Shown piece after piece: positions 26,167 through 34,963 of a stretch of 64,000 nt of DNA. The position numbers were made by a program, and so were the translations under genes. Below the pieces are notes generated by a model. It saw only the letters and a list, made by a program, of their open reading frames with translations. It had not been told where the DNA came from and made no database searches. Location: NCBI RefSeq assembly GCF_001280065.1, contig NZ_LGEA01000148.1, forward strand, positions 186,001-250,000, read 5' to 3'. The stretch comes from Streptomyces sp. NRRL B-1140. GTDB taxonomy: Bacteria > Actinomycetota > Actinomycetes > Streptomycetales > Streptomycetaceae. Numbering within the stretch: the first letter of the stretch is position 1; every line of letters begins with the position of its first letter.

Positions 26167-27081
26167 CTAGCGCCCTTCGAGTCGGGCGAGCACCAGCCTC
26201 GCCGTCTCGGTCGGTGTGCTGCCCACGCTCACCCCGACCGCCTCCAGGGCCTCCTTCTTCGCGGCGGCCGTGCCGGAGGAACCGGACACGATCGCGCCCG
26301 CGTGGCCCATGGTCTTGCCCTCGGGCGCCGTGAATCCGGCGATGTAGCCGACGACCGGCTTGGTGACGTGCTCGCGGATGTACGCCGCCGCGCGTTCCTC
26401 CGCGTCGCCCCCGATCTCGCCGATGAGGACGATCAGTTCGGTGTCGGGATCGTCCTGGAAGGCGGCGAGGCAGTCGATGTGTGTGGTGCCGACCACGGGG
26501 TCGCCGCCGATGCCGACGCAGCTGGAGAAGCCGATGTCGCGCAGCTCGTACATGAGCTGGTAGGTCAGCGTGCCCGACTTGGAGACCAGTCCGATGCGGC
26601 CCGGCTTGGTGATGTCGGCCGGGATGATGCCCGCGTTGGACTGGCCGGGGGTGATGAGGCCCGGGCAGTTGGGGCCGACGACGCGGGTGCCCTTGTCCTC
26701 GGCGTACGCGGTGAAGGCGACGGAGTCGTGGACGGGGATGCCCTCGGTGATGACGACGGCGAGGCCGATGCCGGCGTCGGCGGCCTCGACCACGGCGGCC
26801 CTGGCGAAGGCGGGCGGGACGAAGACGACGGTGACGTCGGCTCCGGTGGAGCGCATGCCGTCGGCGACGGAGCCGAAGACCGGCACGGAACTGGGGGCAC
26901 CTCCCAGGCCGTTCAGGCACTGGGGGACGTCGAAGTCGACGGTGCGGCCGGCCTTGCGCGGGTTGACGCCGCCGACGACGTTCGTGCCGGCCGCGAGCAT
27001 GCGCCGGGTGTGCTTCATGCCCTCGCCACCGGTCATGCCCTGGACGAGGACCTTGCTCTCCTTGGTGAGGTAGATGGCCAT
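26167..27081 (-). CDS. sucD: succinyl-CoA synthetase alpha subunit paralogue
   Basis: 304 residues from the ATG at 27081 (GAGGAGAGGG upstream). N-terminal CoA-binding Rossmann domain: '[36 protein letters not shown]'. The ligase domain has '[22 protein letters not shown]', '[16 protein letters not shown]' and '[16 protein letters not shown]', and the phosphorylated His lies in '[11 protein letters not shown]'. With the beta subunit it joins a carboxylate to CoA using a nucleoside triphosphate. Because it lies beside oxalate-type CoA genes it is probably not the TCA-cycle copy; an organic acid such as oxalate, malate or succinate could be the real substrate. It follows sucC by 14 bp. Confidence 0.9.
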   Translation of the reverse strand: MAIYLTKESKVLVQGMTGGEGMKHTRRMLAAGTNVVGGVNPRKAGRTVDFDVPQCLNGLGGAPSSVPVFGSVADGMRSTGADVTVVFVPPAFARAAVVEAADAGIGLAVVITEGIPVHDSVAFTAYAEDKGTRVVGPNCPGLITPGQSNAGIIPADITKPGRIGLVSKSGTLTYQLMYELRDIGFSSCVGIGGDPVVGTTHIDCLAAFQDDPDTELIVLIGEIGGDAEERAAAYIREHVTKPVVGYIAGFTAPEGKTMGHAGAIVSGSSGTAAAKKEALEAVGVSVGSTPTETARLVLARLEGR

Positions 27082-27095
27082 GGCGTTCCCTCTCC

Positions 27096-28226
27096 TCAGG
27101 CCGTGGTGGCGAGTTCGGCGGCACGGGCGGCGGCGCCGTCCATGGTGGTGACCTGCTGGACCAGCGGATGCGCGTGCTCGTCGAGGATGGCCCGGCCCCG
27201 TGCCGCGTTGTTGCCGTCCAGGCGGACGACCAGCGGTTTGGTCAGGCGCACGGATTCCAGGGCCTGCACGATGCCGTCGGCGACTGCGTCGCAGGCCGTG
27301 ATCCCGCCGAAGACGTTGACGAAGACGGATTTCACGTCCGGGTCGGAGAGGATGACCGACAAGCCGTCCGCCATGGTCCGGGCGCTTGCTCCGCCCCCGA
27401 TGTCGAGGAAGTTGGCAGGTCGCGCGCCGCATCCCGCGACCACGTCCAGCGTCGACATGACGAGACCGGCGCCGTTGCCGATGATGCCGACCTCGCCGTC
27501 CAGCTTGACGTAGTTGAGGCCCTTCGCCGCGGCGGTCGCCTCCAGTGCGTCGTCGTGTTCCGCGTCGTCCGCGCCCCAGCGTGCCTGCCGGAAGCGGGCG
27601 TTGTCGTCAAGGGTGACCTTGCCGTCAAGGGCGAGAATCCGGCCCTCCTTCGTGCGGACGAGCGGGTTGACCTCGACGAGGAGGGCGTCCTCACGGACCA
27701 GGACCTCCCAAAGGCGTACGAGGACGTCCACGGTCTGCTGCGGCAGTCCGGCCGCCTCGGCGATCTCCCCCGCCTTCGCGGTGGTGACTCCCTCGGCCGG
27801 GTCGACGGGAACACGGGCCACGGCCTCGGGACGGGTGGCGGCGACCTCCTCGATCTCCGTGCCGCCCTCCGCGGAGGCGATCGCGAGGAAGCGGCCCGCC
27901 GCGCGGTCGAGAACGTAGGACACGTAGAACTCGGTCTCTATGTCCACCGGTTGGGCCAGCATGACCCTGCCGACCGTGTGTCCCTTGATGTCCATGCCGA
28001 GGATCTGGCGTGCGGTCAGCTCGGCGTCGGCCGGGCCGGCGGCGAGCCGCACACCGCCGGCCTTGCCCCGGCCACCGGTCTTGACCTGGGCTTTCACCAC
28101 GACCCGACCGCCGAGTCGGCGTGCGATCTCGCGGGCCTTCTTGGGCGAGTCGGTCACCTCGGCCCTCGGCACCAGGATGCCGTGTTCCGCGAAGAGTTCT
28201 CTTGCCTGGTGTTCGTACAGGTCCAT
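27096..28226 (-). CDS. sucC: succinyl-CoA synthetase beta subunit paralogue
   Basis: 376 residues from the ATG at 28226 (AGGAG upstream). ATP-grasp domain: '[20 protein letters not shown]', '[20 protein letters not shown]' (the nucleotide-binding loop) and '[29 protein letters not shown]' (Mg-binding). C-terminal CoA-ligase part: '[17 protein letters not shown]', '[11 protein letters not shown]' and '[17 protein letters not shown]'. It is the first gene of the minus-strand sucC-sucD unit and is divergent from the ThDP enzyme gene. The shared promoter carries a perfect CATACAGT/ACTGTATG inverted repeat. Confidence 0.9.
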   Translation of the reverse strand: MDLYEHQARELFAEHGILVPRAEVTDSPKKAREIARRLGGRVVVKAQVKTGGRGKAGGVRLAAGPADAELTARQILGMDIKGHTVGRVMLAQPVDIETEFYVSYVLDRAAGRFLAIASAEGGTEIEEVAATRPEAVARVPVDPAEGVTTAKAGEIAEAAGLPQQTVDVLVRLWEVLVREDALLVEVNPLVRTKEGRILALDGKVTLDDNARFRQARWGADDAEHDDALEATAAAKGLNYVKLDGEVGIIGNGAGLVMSTLDVVAGCGARPANFLDIGGGASARTMADGLSVILSDPDVKSVFVNVFGGITACDAVADGIVQALESVRLTKPLVVRLDGNNAARGRAILDEHAHPLVQQVTTMDGAAARAAELATTA

Positions 28227-28294
28227 TTCGGCTCCTGACTGAAAATGCCGCACGCCCCCTGGACACCACCCACCGGATGCGGGATAACAAGCTT

Positions 28295-28318
28295 CATACA
28301 GTATTCGTCGACTGTATG
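28295..28318. promoter_or_regulatory. GntR-type operator in the sucC / ThDP-enzyme divergent promoter
   Basis: CATACAGT (28295-28302) and ACTGTATG (28311-28318) are exact 8-bp inverted repeats with an 8-bp spacer. The core TTCGTCGAC (28304-28312) recurs in the promoter of the GntR gene (with one change) and in the oxlT/panE promoter. It is likely the site of the FCD-GntR regulator at 56747. Confidence 0.6.
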
Positions 28319-28368
28319 CAATGTACTGCGAGCCGCTCCAACCCCCTACGAAGGGACAGGACTTCGCC

Positions 28369-30051
28369 ATGCCCGACGACACCCAGGACTTGATCTCCGG
28401 TGGTCATCTCGTAGCCAAGGCACTGAAGGCCGAGGGGGTCGACCGCATCTACACGCTGTGCGGCGGCCACATCATCGACATCTACGACGGCTGCGTCGAC
28501 GAGGGCATCGAGGTCGTCGACGTACGCCACGAGCAGGTCGCCGCCCACGCCGCCGACGGCTACGCCCGCATCACCGGCAAGCCCGGCTGCGCGGTGGTGA
28601 CCGCCGGCCCGGGGACGACCGACGCCGTCACCGGTGTCGCCAACGCCTTCCGCGCGGAGTCCCCGATGCTGCTGATCGGCGGTCAGGGGGCGCTCTCACA
28701 GCACAAAATGGGGTCCCTGCAGGACCTGCCGCACGTCGACATGATGAACCCCATCACCAAGTTCGCGGCGACCGTGCCCGACACGGCGCGCGCGGCGGAC
28801 ATGGTGTCCATGGCGTTCCGCGAGTGCTTCCACGGCGCGCCCGGCCCCTCCTTCCTCGAGATTCCGCGCGACGTGCTGGACGCCAAGGTCCCCGCCGCCA
28901 AGGCACGCGTGCCGCAGGAAGGCTCCTACCGCGCCTCGACCCGCTCGGCCGGTGATCCCGAGGCCATCGAGAAGCTCGCCGACCTGCTGGTGCACGCCGA
29001 GAAGCCGGCCGTCCTGCTCGGCAGCCAGGTCTGGACGACCCGGGGCACCGAAGCGGCCGTGGAGCTCGTCAGGGCCCTCAACATCCCGGCCTACATGAAC
29101 GGCGCGGGACGCGGCACCCTCCCGCCCGGCGACCCGCACCACTTCCAGCTCTCGCGGCGCTACGCGTTCTCCAACGCCGACGTCATCGTCGTCGTCGGCA
29201 CGCCCTTCGACTTCCGCATGGGTTACGGCAAGCGGCTGTCCCCGGACGCGACCGTCGTGCAGATCGACCTCGACTACCGCACGGTCGGCAAGAACCGCGA
29301 CATCGACCTCGGCATCGTGGGAGACGCCGGGCTGGTACTGAGGTCGGTCACCGAGGCTGCCTCCGGACGCATCAACGGCGGCGCGTCCAGGCGCAAGGAG
29401 TGGCTGGACGAGCTGCGCGCGGCCGAGCAGACCGCTCTGCAGAAGCGGCTGCCCAACCTGAAGTCGGACGCCTCACCCATCCACCCCTACCGCCTGGTCA
29501 GCGAGATCAACGACTTCCTCACCGAGGACTCCATCTACATCGGCGACGGCGGCGACATCGTCACCTTCTCCGGCCAGGTCGTGCAGCCCAAGTCGCCCGG
29601 GCACTGGATGGACCCGGGTCCCCTCGGCACGCTCGGCGTCGGCGTCCCCTTCGTGCTCGCGGCCAAGCAGGCACGGCCCGACAAGGAGGTCGTCGCGCTC
29701 TTCGGTGACGGCGCGTTCTCCCTCACCGGCTGGGACTTCGAAACCCTCGTCCGCTACAACCTCCCGTTCGTCGGCATCGTCGGCAACAACTCCTCCATGA
29801 ACCAGATCCGCTACGGCCAGGCCGCCAAGTACGGCAAGGACCGTGAGCGGATCGGCAACACCCTGGGCGACGTCCGCTACGACGAGTTCGCCCGCATGCT
29901 CGGCGGCCACGGCGAGGAGGTCCGCGACCCCGCCGACATCGGCCCGGCCCTGCTGCGCGCCCGCGAGTCCGGCAAGCCGTCGCTCATCAACGTCTGGGTC
30001 GACCCCGACGCGTACGCCCCCGGAACCATGAACCAGACCATGTACAAGTGA
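28369..30051 (+). CDS. ThDP-dependent enzyme, probable oxalyl-CoA decarboxylase or 2-hydroxyacyl-CoA lyase
   Basis: 560 residues with the three-domain ThDP architecture. The activating Glu55 is in '[15 protein letters not shown]', and the ThDP/Mg motif is '[14 protein letters not shown]...GNNSS' in the last third. The N-terminus, '[14 protein letters not shown]', and '[17 protein letters not shown]' resemble human HACL2/ILVBL more than Oxalobacter Oxc. At the position of the Oxc active-site Tyr-Glu pair this protein has '[10 protein letters not shown]', and the C-terminal Ser-x-Arg of Oxc is not obvious. The next gene is an unmistakable formyl-CoA:oxalate CoA-transferase, so oxalyl-CoA decarboxylation to formyl-CoA is the leading idea; cleavage of a 2-hydroxyacyl-CoA to aldehyde plus formyl-CoA is the alternative. 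Confidence 0.8.
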   Translation: MPDDTQDLISGGHLVAKALKAEGVDRIYTLCGGHIIDIYDGCVDEGIEVVDVRHEQVAAHAADGYARITGKPGCAVVTAGPGTTDAVTGVANAFRAESPMLLIGGQGALSQHKMGSLQDLPHVDMMNPITKFAATVPDTARAADMVSMAFRECFHGAPGPSFLEIPRDVLDAKVPAAKARVPQEGSYRASTRSAGDPEAIEKLADLLVHAEKPAVLLGSQVWTTRGTEAAVELVRALNIPAYMNGAGRGTLPPGDPHHFQLSRRYAFSNADVIVVVGTPFDFRMGYGKRLSPDATVVQIDLDYRTVGKNRDIDLGIVGDAGLVLRSVTEAASGRINGGASRRKEWLDELRAAEQTALQKRLPNLKSDASPIHPYRLVSEINDFLTEDSIYIGDGGDIVTFSGQVVQPKSPGHWMDPGPLGTLGVGVPFVLAAKQARPDKEVVALFGDGAFSLTGWDFETLVRYNLPFVGIVGNNSSMNQIRYGQAAKYGKDRERIGNTLGDVRYDEFARMLGGHGEEVRDPADIGPALLRARESGKPSLINVWVDPDAYAPGTMNQTMYK

Positions 30052-30061
30052 GGTGCCCGCG

Positions 30062-31303
30062 ATGACCGCTACCTCCGCCAAAGCCCTCGAAGGCATCCGC
30101 GTCCTGGACATGACCCACGTCCAGTCCGGGCCGTCGGCGACCCAGCTGCTCGCCTGGCTCGGCGCGGACGTCGTCAAGCTGGAGGCTCCGACCGGTGACA
30201 TCACGCGCAAGCAGCTGCGTGATCTGCCGGACGTCGACTCCCTCTACTTCACGATGCTCAACTGCAACAAGCGGAGCATCACCCTCAACACCAAGACCGA
30301 GCGCGGCAAGGAGATCCTCACCGAGCTGATCCGGCGCTCCGACGTCATGGTCGAGAACTTCGGCCCGGGCGCGGTGGACCGGATGGGCTTCACCTGGGAC
30401 CGCATCCAGGAGATCAATCCACGGATCGTCTATGCCTCCATCAAGGGGTTCGGCGAGGGCCCGTACACCAATTTCAAGGCGTACGAGGTCGTCGCGCAGG
30501 CCATGGGCGGGTCGATGTCGACCACCGGTTTCGAGGACGGACCGCCGCTGGCGACGGGGGCCCAGATCGGGGACTCGGGGACGGGTGTGCACGCCGTGGC
30601 GGGCATCCTCGCCGCGCTCTTCCAACGGGAGCGCACCGGGCGCGGGCAGCGGGTCAACGTGGCCATGCAGCACGCTGTACTCAACCTGTGCCGGGTGAAG
30701 CTGCGGGATCAGCAGCGTCTGGCACACGGGGCGCTCGCTGAATATCCCAACGAGGACTTCGGCGACGAGGTTCCCAGGTCCGGGAACGCGTCCGGCGGCG
30801 GGCAGCCCGGCTGGGCGGTCAAGTGCGCGCCGGGCGGCCCGAACGACTACGTGTACGTCATCGTGCAGCCCGTCGGCTGGCAGCCGATCAGCGAGCTCAT
30901 CGGCCGGCCCGAGCTGGCCGACGACCCCGAGTGGGCGACGCCCGAGGCGCGGCTGCCCAAGCTGGGGAAGATGTTCCAGTTGATCGAGGAGTGGTCCTCG
31001 ACGCTGCCCAAGTGGGAGGTGCTGGAGCGGCTCAACGCGCACAACATCCCGTGCGGGCCGATCCTGTCCACCCGGGAGATCATCGAGGACCGTTCGCTGG
31101 TCGCCAACGAGATGGTCGTCACCGTCCCGCACCCCGAGCGCGGCGACTTCGTGACCGTCGGCAGCCCGCTCAAGCTGTCCGACTCCCCTGTGGACGTGAC
31201 CAGTTCACCCCTGCTCGGCGAGCACAACGAAGAGGTCTACGTCGGCGAACTCGGCCTCGGTGACGAGGAAGTGCGCCTGCTCAAGTCGAACGGGGTGATC
31301 TGA
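30062..31303 (+). CDS. frc: formyl-CoA:oxalate CoA-transferase
   Basis: 413 residues (O. formigenes FRC has 428) and near-collinear with it: '[21 protein letters not shown]', '[15 protein letters not shown]', '[18 protein letters not shown]' and '[21 protein letters not shown]'. The catalytic Asp is Asp171 in 'IGDSGTGVH'. The glycine loop that closes over the active site is '[11 protein letters not shown]', with Ser in place of the first of four glycines. This class III transferase moves CoA from formyl-CoA to oxalate, making oxalyl-CoA and formate. It begins 10 bp after the ThDP enzyme and 1-4 bp before the acyl-CoA synthetase gene, so all are one operon. Confidence 0.9.
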   Translation: MTATSAKALEGIRVLDMTHVQSGPSATQLLAWLGADVVKLEAPTGDITRKQLRDLPDVDSLYFTMLNCNKRSITLNTKTERGKEILTELIRRSDVMVENFGPGAVDRMGFTWDRIQEINPRIVYASIKGFGEGPYTNFKAYEVVAQAMGGSMSTTGFEDGPPLATGAQIGDSGTGVHAVAGILAALFQRERTGRGQRVNVAMQHAVLNLCRVKLRDQQRLAHGALAEYPNEDFGDEVPRSGNASGGGQPGWAVKCAPGGPNDYVYVIVQPVGWQPISELIGRPELADDPEWATPEARLPKLGKMFQLIEEWSSTLPKWEVLERLNAHNIPCGPILSTREIIEDRSLVANEMVVTVPHPERGDFVTVGSPLKLSDSPVDVTSSPLLGEHNEEVYVGELGLGDEEVRLLKSNGVI

Positions 31304-31304
31304 C

Positions 31305-33452
31305 GTGATGGCGGAAGACCGGGTCCTGCGGGTGCGGTCCCTCCTGGAGTCCGTGCGGGCCGAGGGGCGGACCGCGCTGACCGCGCCCGAGGGCAAGGTG
31401 ATCGCCGACGCGTACGGGATCGCCGTACCGGGCGAGGAACTGGCGACGGACGTCGACGAGGCCGTGGCGTTCGCGGCGCGCTTCGGCGGGCCCGTCGTGA
31501 TGAAGATCGTCTCGCCTGACATCCTGCACAAGACCGACGCCGGCGGGGTGATCATCGGGGTCGAGGGTGCGGCCGACGTACGGGCCGCGTTCCACACGAT
31601 CATCGACAACGCGCGTGCCTACGACGCCGACGCCCGTATCTCGGGCGTGCAGGTGCAGGAGCTGCTGCCGAAGGGGCAGGAGGTCATCGTCGGCGCCGTC
31701 ACGGACCCGACGTTCGGGAAGGTGGTCGCCTTCGGGCTCGGCGGAGTGCTCGTCGAGGTGCTCAAGGACGTCACGTTCCGGCTGGCGCCGGTGACCGCCG
31801 ACGAGGCGCTGTCCATGCTGGACTCGATCCGGTCGGCGGAGATCCTTCGCGGGGTGCGGGGCCAGGCGGGTGTGGACCGGTGGGCCGTCGCCGAGCAGAT
31901 CCGCAGGGTGTCGCAACTCGTCGCGGACTTCCCCGAGATCGCCGAGGTGGACCTCAATCCGGTGATCGCGACGCCGGAGGGGGCCGTCGCGGCCGACATC
32001 CGGGTGATCCTCGCCGAGTCGCAGCCCGCGCCCCGCCGGAAGTACTCGCGCGACGAGATCCTCACCTCGATGCGCCGGCTGATGCAGCCCCGTTCGGTCG
32101 CCGTGATCGGCGCCTCCAACGAGCAGGGCAAGATCGGCAATTCGGTGATGCGCAACCTCGTGGACGGGGGCTTCGCGGGCGAGATCCACCCGGTGAACCC
32201 CAAGGCCGATGACATTCTGGGCCGCAAGGCGTACAAGAGTGTCACGGACGTTCCCGGTGAGGTGGATGTGGCGGTCTTCGCGATCCCCGCCAAGTTCGTG
32301 GCCTCGGCCCTCGAGGAAGTGGGACGCAAGAAGATCCCGAACGCCGTGCTGATCCCCTCCGGGTTCGCGGAGACCGGCGAGCACGAACTCCAGGGGGAGA
32401 TCGTGGCGATCGCCGAGCGGCACGGCGTCCGGCTGCTGGGGCCGAACATCTACGGCTACTACTCGACCTGGCAGGACCTGTGCGCCACGTTCTGCACGCC
32501 CTACGACGTCAAGGGCGGGGTGGCGCTGACCTCGCAGTCGGGCGGTATCGGGATGGCCATCCTGGGCTTCGCGCGCACCACCAAGACGGGCGTGTCGGCG
32601 ATCGTCGGGCTGGGCAACAAGTCGGACCTCGACGAGGACGACCTGCTGACCTGGTTCGGCGAGGACCCGCACACCGACTGCATCGCGATGCACCTGGAGG
32701 ACCTCAAGGACGGCCGGGCGTTCGTGGAGGCCGCGCGGGCCACCGTGCCGAAGAAGCCGGTGGTCGTACTGAAGGCCGGGCGAACCGCGGCCGGTGCCAA
32801 GGCGGCCGGTTCGCACACCGGCGCCCTCGCCGGTGACGACGCCGTCTACGACGACATCCTGCGGCAGGCCGGGGTGATCCGCGCGCCGGGGCTGAACGAC
32901 ATGCTGGAGTACGCGCGCGCGTTGCCGGTGCTTCCCGCCCCCAAGGGCGACAACGTCGTCATCATCACGGGCGCCGGCGGCAGCGGTGTGCTGCTCTCCG
33001 ACGCCGTGACGGACAACGGCCTGTCGTTGATGGAGATCCCGCCGGACCTGGACGAGGCGTTCCGGAAGTTCATCCCGCCTTTCGGGGCCGCGGGCAACCC
33101 GGTGGACATCACCGGGGGCGAGCCGCCGTCGACGTACGAGGCGACGATCCGGCTGGGTCTGGAGGATCCGCGTATCCACGCGCTGGTCCTCGGCTACTGG
33201 CACACCATCGTCACTCCTCCCATGGTCTTCGCCGAACTCACCGCGCGCGTGGTGGCCGAGTTCCGGGAGCGCGGGATCGAGAAGCCCGTGGTGGCGTCGC
33301 TCGCGGGGGACGTGGAGGTCGAGGAGGCCTGCCAGTACCTCTTCGAGCGCGGGGTCGTGGCGTACCCGTACACGACCGAGAAGCCGGTGGCCGTACTCGG
33401 CGCGAAGTACCGCTGGGCGCGGGAGGCGGGACGGCTGGGGGGCGGTACATGA
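31305..33452 (+). CDS. acyl-CoA synthetase (ADP-forming), fused subunits
   Basis: 715 residues; start is GTG at 31305 or ATG at 31308, right after the frc stop. Residues 1-235 are an ATP-grasp domain ('EGKVIADAYGIAVPGEEL', 'GGPVVMKIVSPDILHKTDAGGVIIGVEG', 'EVDLNPVI'). Residues about 245-715 are the CoA-binding and ligase domains ('RSVAVIGASNEQGKIGNSVMRNLVDGGF', 'LGPNIYGYYSTW', 'VALTSQSGGIGMAIL', the phospho-His in 'AGSHTGALAGDD'). The order is beta then alpha. Such enzymes make an acyl-CoA from acid, CoA and ATP, giving ADP. In this operon it may prime the CoA cycle by activating formate, oxalate or acetate. Confidence 0.85.
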   Translation: MMAEDRVLRVRSLLESVRAEGRTALTAPEGKVIADAYGIAVPGEELATDVDEAVAFAARFGGPVVMKIVSPDILHKTDAGGVIIGVEGAADVRAAFHTIIDNARAYDADARISGVQVQELLPKGQEVIVGAVTDPTFGKVVAFGLGGVLVEVLKDVTFRLAPVTADEALSMLDSIRSAEILRGVRGQAGVDRWAVAEQIRRVSQLVADFPEIAEVDLNPVIATPEGAVAADIRVILAESQPAPRRKYSRDEILTSMRRLMQPRSVAVIGASNEQGKIGNSVMRNLVDGGFAGEIHPVNPKADDILGRKAYKSVTDVPGEVDVAVFAIPAKFVASALEEVGRKKIPNAVLIPSGFAETGEHELQGEIVAIAERHGVRLLGPNIYGYYSTWQDLCATFCTPYDVKGGVALTSQSGGIGMAILGFARTTKTGVSAIVGLGNKSDLDEDDLLTWFGEDPHTDCIAMHLEDLKDGRAFVEAARATVPKKPVVVLKAGRTAAGAKAAGSHTGALAGDDAVYDDILRQAGVIRAPGLNDMLEYARALPVLPAPKGDNVVIITGAGGSGVLLSDAVTDNGLSLMEIPPDLDEAFRKFIPPFGAAGNPVDITGGEPPSTYEATIRLGLEDPRIHALVLGYWHTIVTPPMVFAELTARVVAEFRERGIEKPVVASLAGDVEVEEACQYLFERGVVAYPYTTEKPVAVLGAKYRWAREAGRLGGGT

Positions 33453-33464
33453 GGTGAGTGAGCG

Positions 33465-33497
33465 GGGGCCGGCCGACGGTGCGCGTCGGCCGGCCCC
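33465..33497. terminator. 14-bp perfect hairpin between the synthetase and first oxlT
   Basis: GGGGCCGGCCGACG (33465-33478) and its exact complement (33484-33497) with loop GTGCG. It starts 12 bp past the synthetase stop. It may end the enzyme transcript or attenuate read-through into the carrier genes. Confidence 0.55.
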
Positions 33498-33573
33498 GGG
33501 ACCCGCACGCGCACGAAAGGAATGGGACAGGGGGCGCTGGCCAGATCTTTCGACGCAAGGGGTGCGACACGAC

Positions 33574-34962
33574 ATGACAACGACCGATCTGCCCACCACG
33601 GTTCCCTACCGGGAGGTCACCGACGCGAACGGCCGCGTCTACCGCCTCGGTGAGACCGACATCGACATCATGGGCCGCAAGCGCAAGTGGATGGTGATCC
33701 TGCCCTGGATCGGCATGATGGGCATCTCCTCCGCCGAGTACGCGTTCGCGTCCGCCGAGGACACCCTGCACACGGCGCACAGCTGGAACAGCATGCACAT
33801 CTTCTGGATGATGACCGTCTGGGTCTTCTTCCAGGCCGCGGTGGCCTTCCCCGCGGGGAAACTGCGTGAGAGCGGAAAACTGCCGGCCCGCTGGGCCATG
33901 ATGCTCGGCGCGACGGGCACCTTGCTGGGCTACCTGTCCCTCGCCTTCGCGCCGCACGTGGTCTTCGCCTACATCGGCTTCAGCATGTTCAGCGGCATGG
34001 GCGCGGGCATGGTGTACGCCACCTGCGTCAACATGGTCGGCAAGTGGTACCCCGAGCGCAAGGGCGGCAAGACCGGCTTCGTCAACGGCGGTTTCGCCTA
34101 CGGCTCGGTTCCCTTCGTGTTCCTCTTCAACGGCTACATGGACCTCACCAACTTCCGCTGGGTGCTGGTCTCGGTGGGTCTGTTCCTGGCCGGGATGGTC
34201 GCCTTCTCCGGCTACTTCTTCAAGGACCCGCCGAAGAACTGGTGGCCCTCCACGATCGACCCGCTGAACCCGCCGGACGACCCGCGCGCGGCCCGCTCGA
34301 TGCGGATGAACCCGCCGGCGGTGCGCCAGTACTCCCCCAAGGAGGCGTGGAAGACCGGCCGGGTCGCCCTGATGTGGTTCTGCCTTGCGTGTACGTCCGG
34401 CGTGAACATCTTCGGGATCGCCTTCCAGGTGGACATCGGCGAGGAGGCCGGCTTCGCCGGCGGGATCGTGGCCACGGCCATGTCCCTGAAAGCCGTCGTC
34501 AACGGCACCGGCCGCGGCGTCATTGGCTGGCTGTCGGACCTCTACGGCCGCAAGCGGTGCCTGCTCGTGGTGTGCCTCATCCTGGGCCTCGCCCAGTACG
34601 GCATCCTCTGGTCGGCCGAAAGCGAGAACCTGGCCCTGTTCCTGATCTTCTCCGCTGTCTCCGGCTTCGGCGGCGGCGCCATCTTCCCGATGTTCGCCGC
34701 GCTCACCGCCGACTACTTCGGTGAGAACAACAACGCCTCCAACTACGGCATGGTCTACAGCGCCAAGCTCGTCTCCGGCCTGGGCGCCGGCATGGGCGCG
34801 GTGGTCGTCGGCGCCTGGGGGCACTCCGGTGCCTTCATCCTGGCCGGCTCCATCTCCCTCTTCGCCGGCTGCGTGGCGCTGTTCCTCACCCCGCCGGGAC
34901 GCGACAAGGAAACGCGCCGCATCTCCCCCAACCCGCAACCGCTCGGCGAGGACACAGCCTGA
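33574..34962 (+). CDS. OxlT-type MFS carrier 1 (oxalate:formate antiporter family)
   Basis: 462 residues. A cytoplasmic N-terminus of about 35 residues ('PYREVTDANGRVYRLGETDIDIMGRKRKW') precedes twelve predicted membrane segments. Family motifs include 'MGAGMVYATCVNMVGKWYPERKGGKTGFVNGGFAYGS' between helices 4 and 5, 'GVIGWLSDLYGRKR' after helix 8 and 'GGAIFPMFAALTADYFGENN'. OxlT-type proteins exchange oxalate for formate, or carry related monocarboxylates, across the cell membrane. The start is ATG at 33574 behind CAAGGGG. It is followed after one base by a close paralogue, so the two may have arisen by tandem duplication. Confidence 0.87.
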   Translation: MTTTDLPTTVPYREVTDANGRVYRLGETDIDIMGRKRKWMVILPWIGMMGISSAEYAFASAEDTLHTAHSWNSMHIFWMMTVWVFFQAAVAFPAGKLRESGKLPARWAMMLGATGTLLGYLSLAFAPHVVFAYIGFSMFSGMGAGMVYATCVNMVGKWYPERKGGKTGFVNGGFAYGSVPFVFLFNGYMDLTNFRWVLVSVGLFLAGMVAFSGYFFKDPPKNWWPSTIDPLNPPDDPRAARSMRMNPPAVRQYSPKEAWKTGRVALMWFCLACTSGVNIFGIAFQVDIGEEAGFAGGIVATAMSLKAVVNGTGRGVIGWLSDLYGRKRCLLVVCLILGLAQYGILWSAESENLALFLIFSAVSGFGGGAIFPMFAALTADYFGENNNASNYGMVYSAKLVSGLGAGMGAVVVGAWGHSGAFILAGSISLFAGCVALFLTPPGRDKETRRISPNPQPLGEDTA

Positions 34963-34963
34963 C

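Noticed and set aside
31281..33599. Minus-strand open frame of 772 codons opposite the acyl-CoA synthetase
   Set aside because: Antisense of a clear ATP-grasp/CoA-ligase gene in the G+C-rich code; no recognisable domains.
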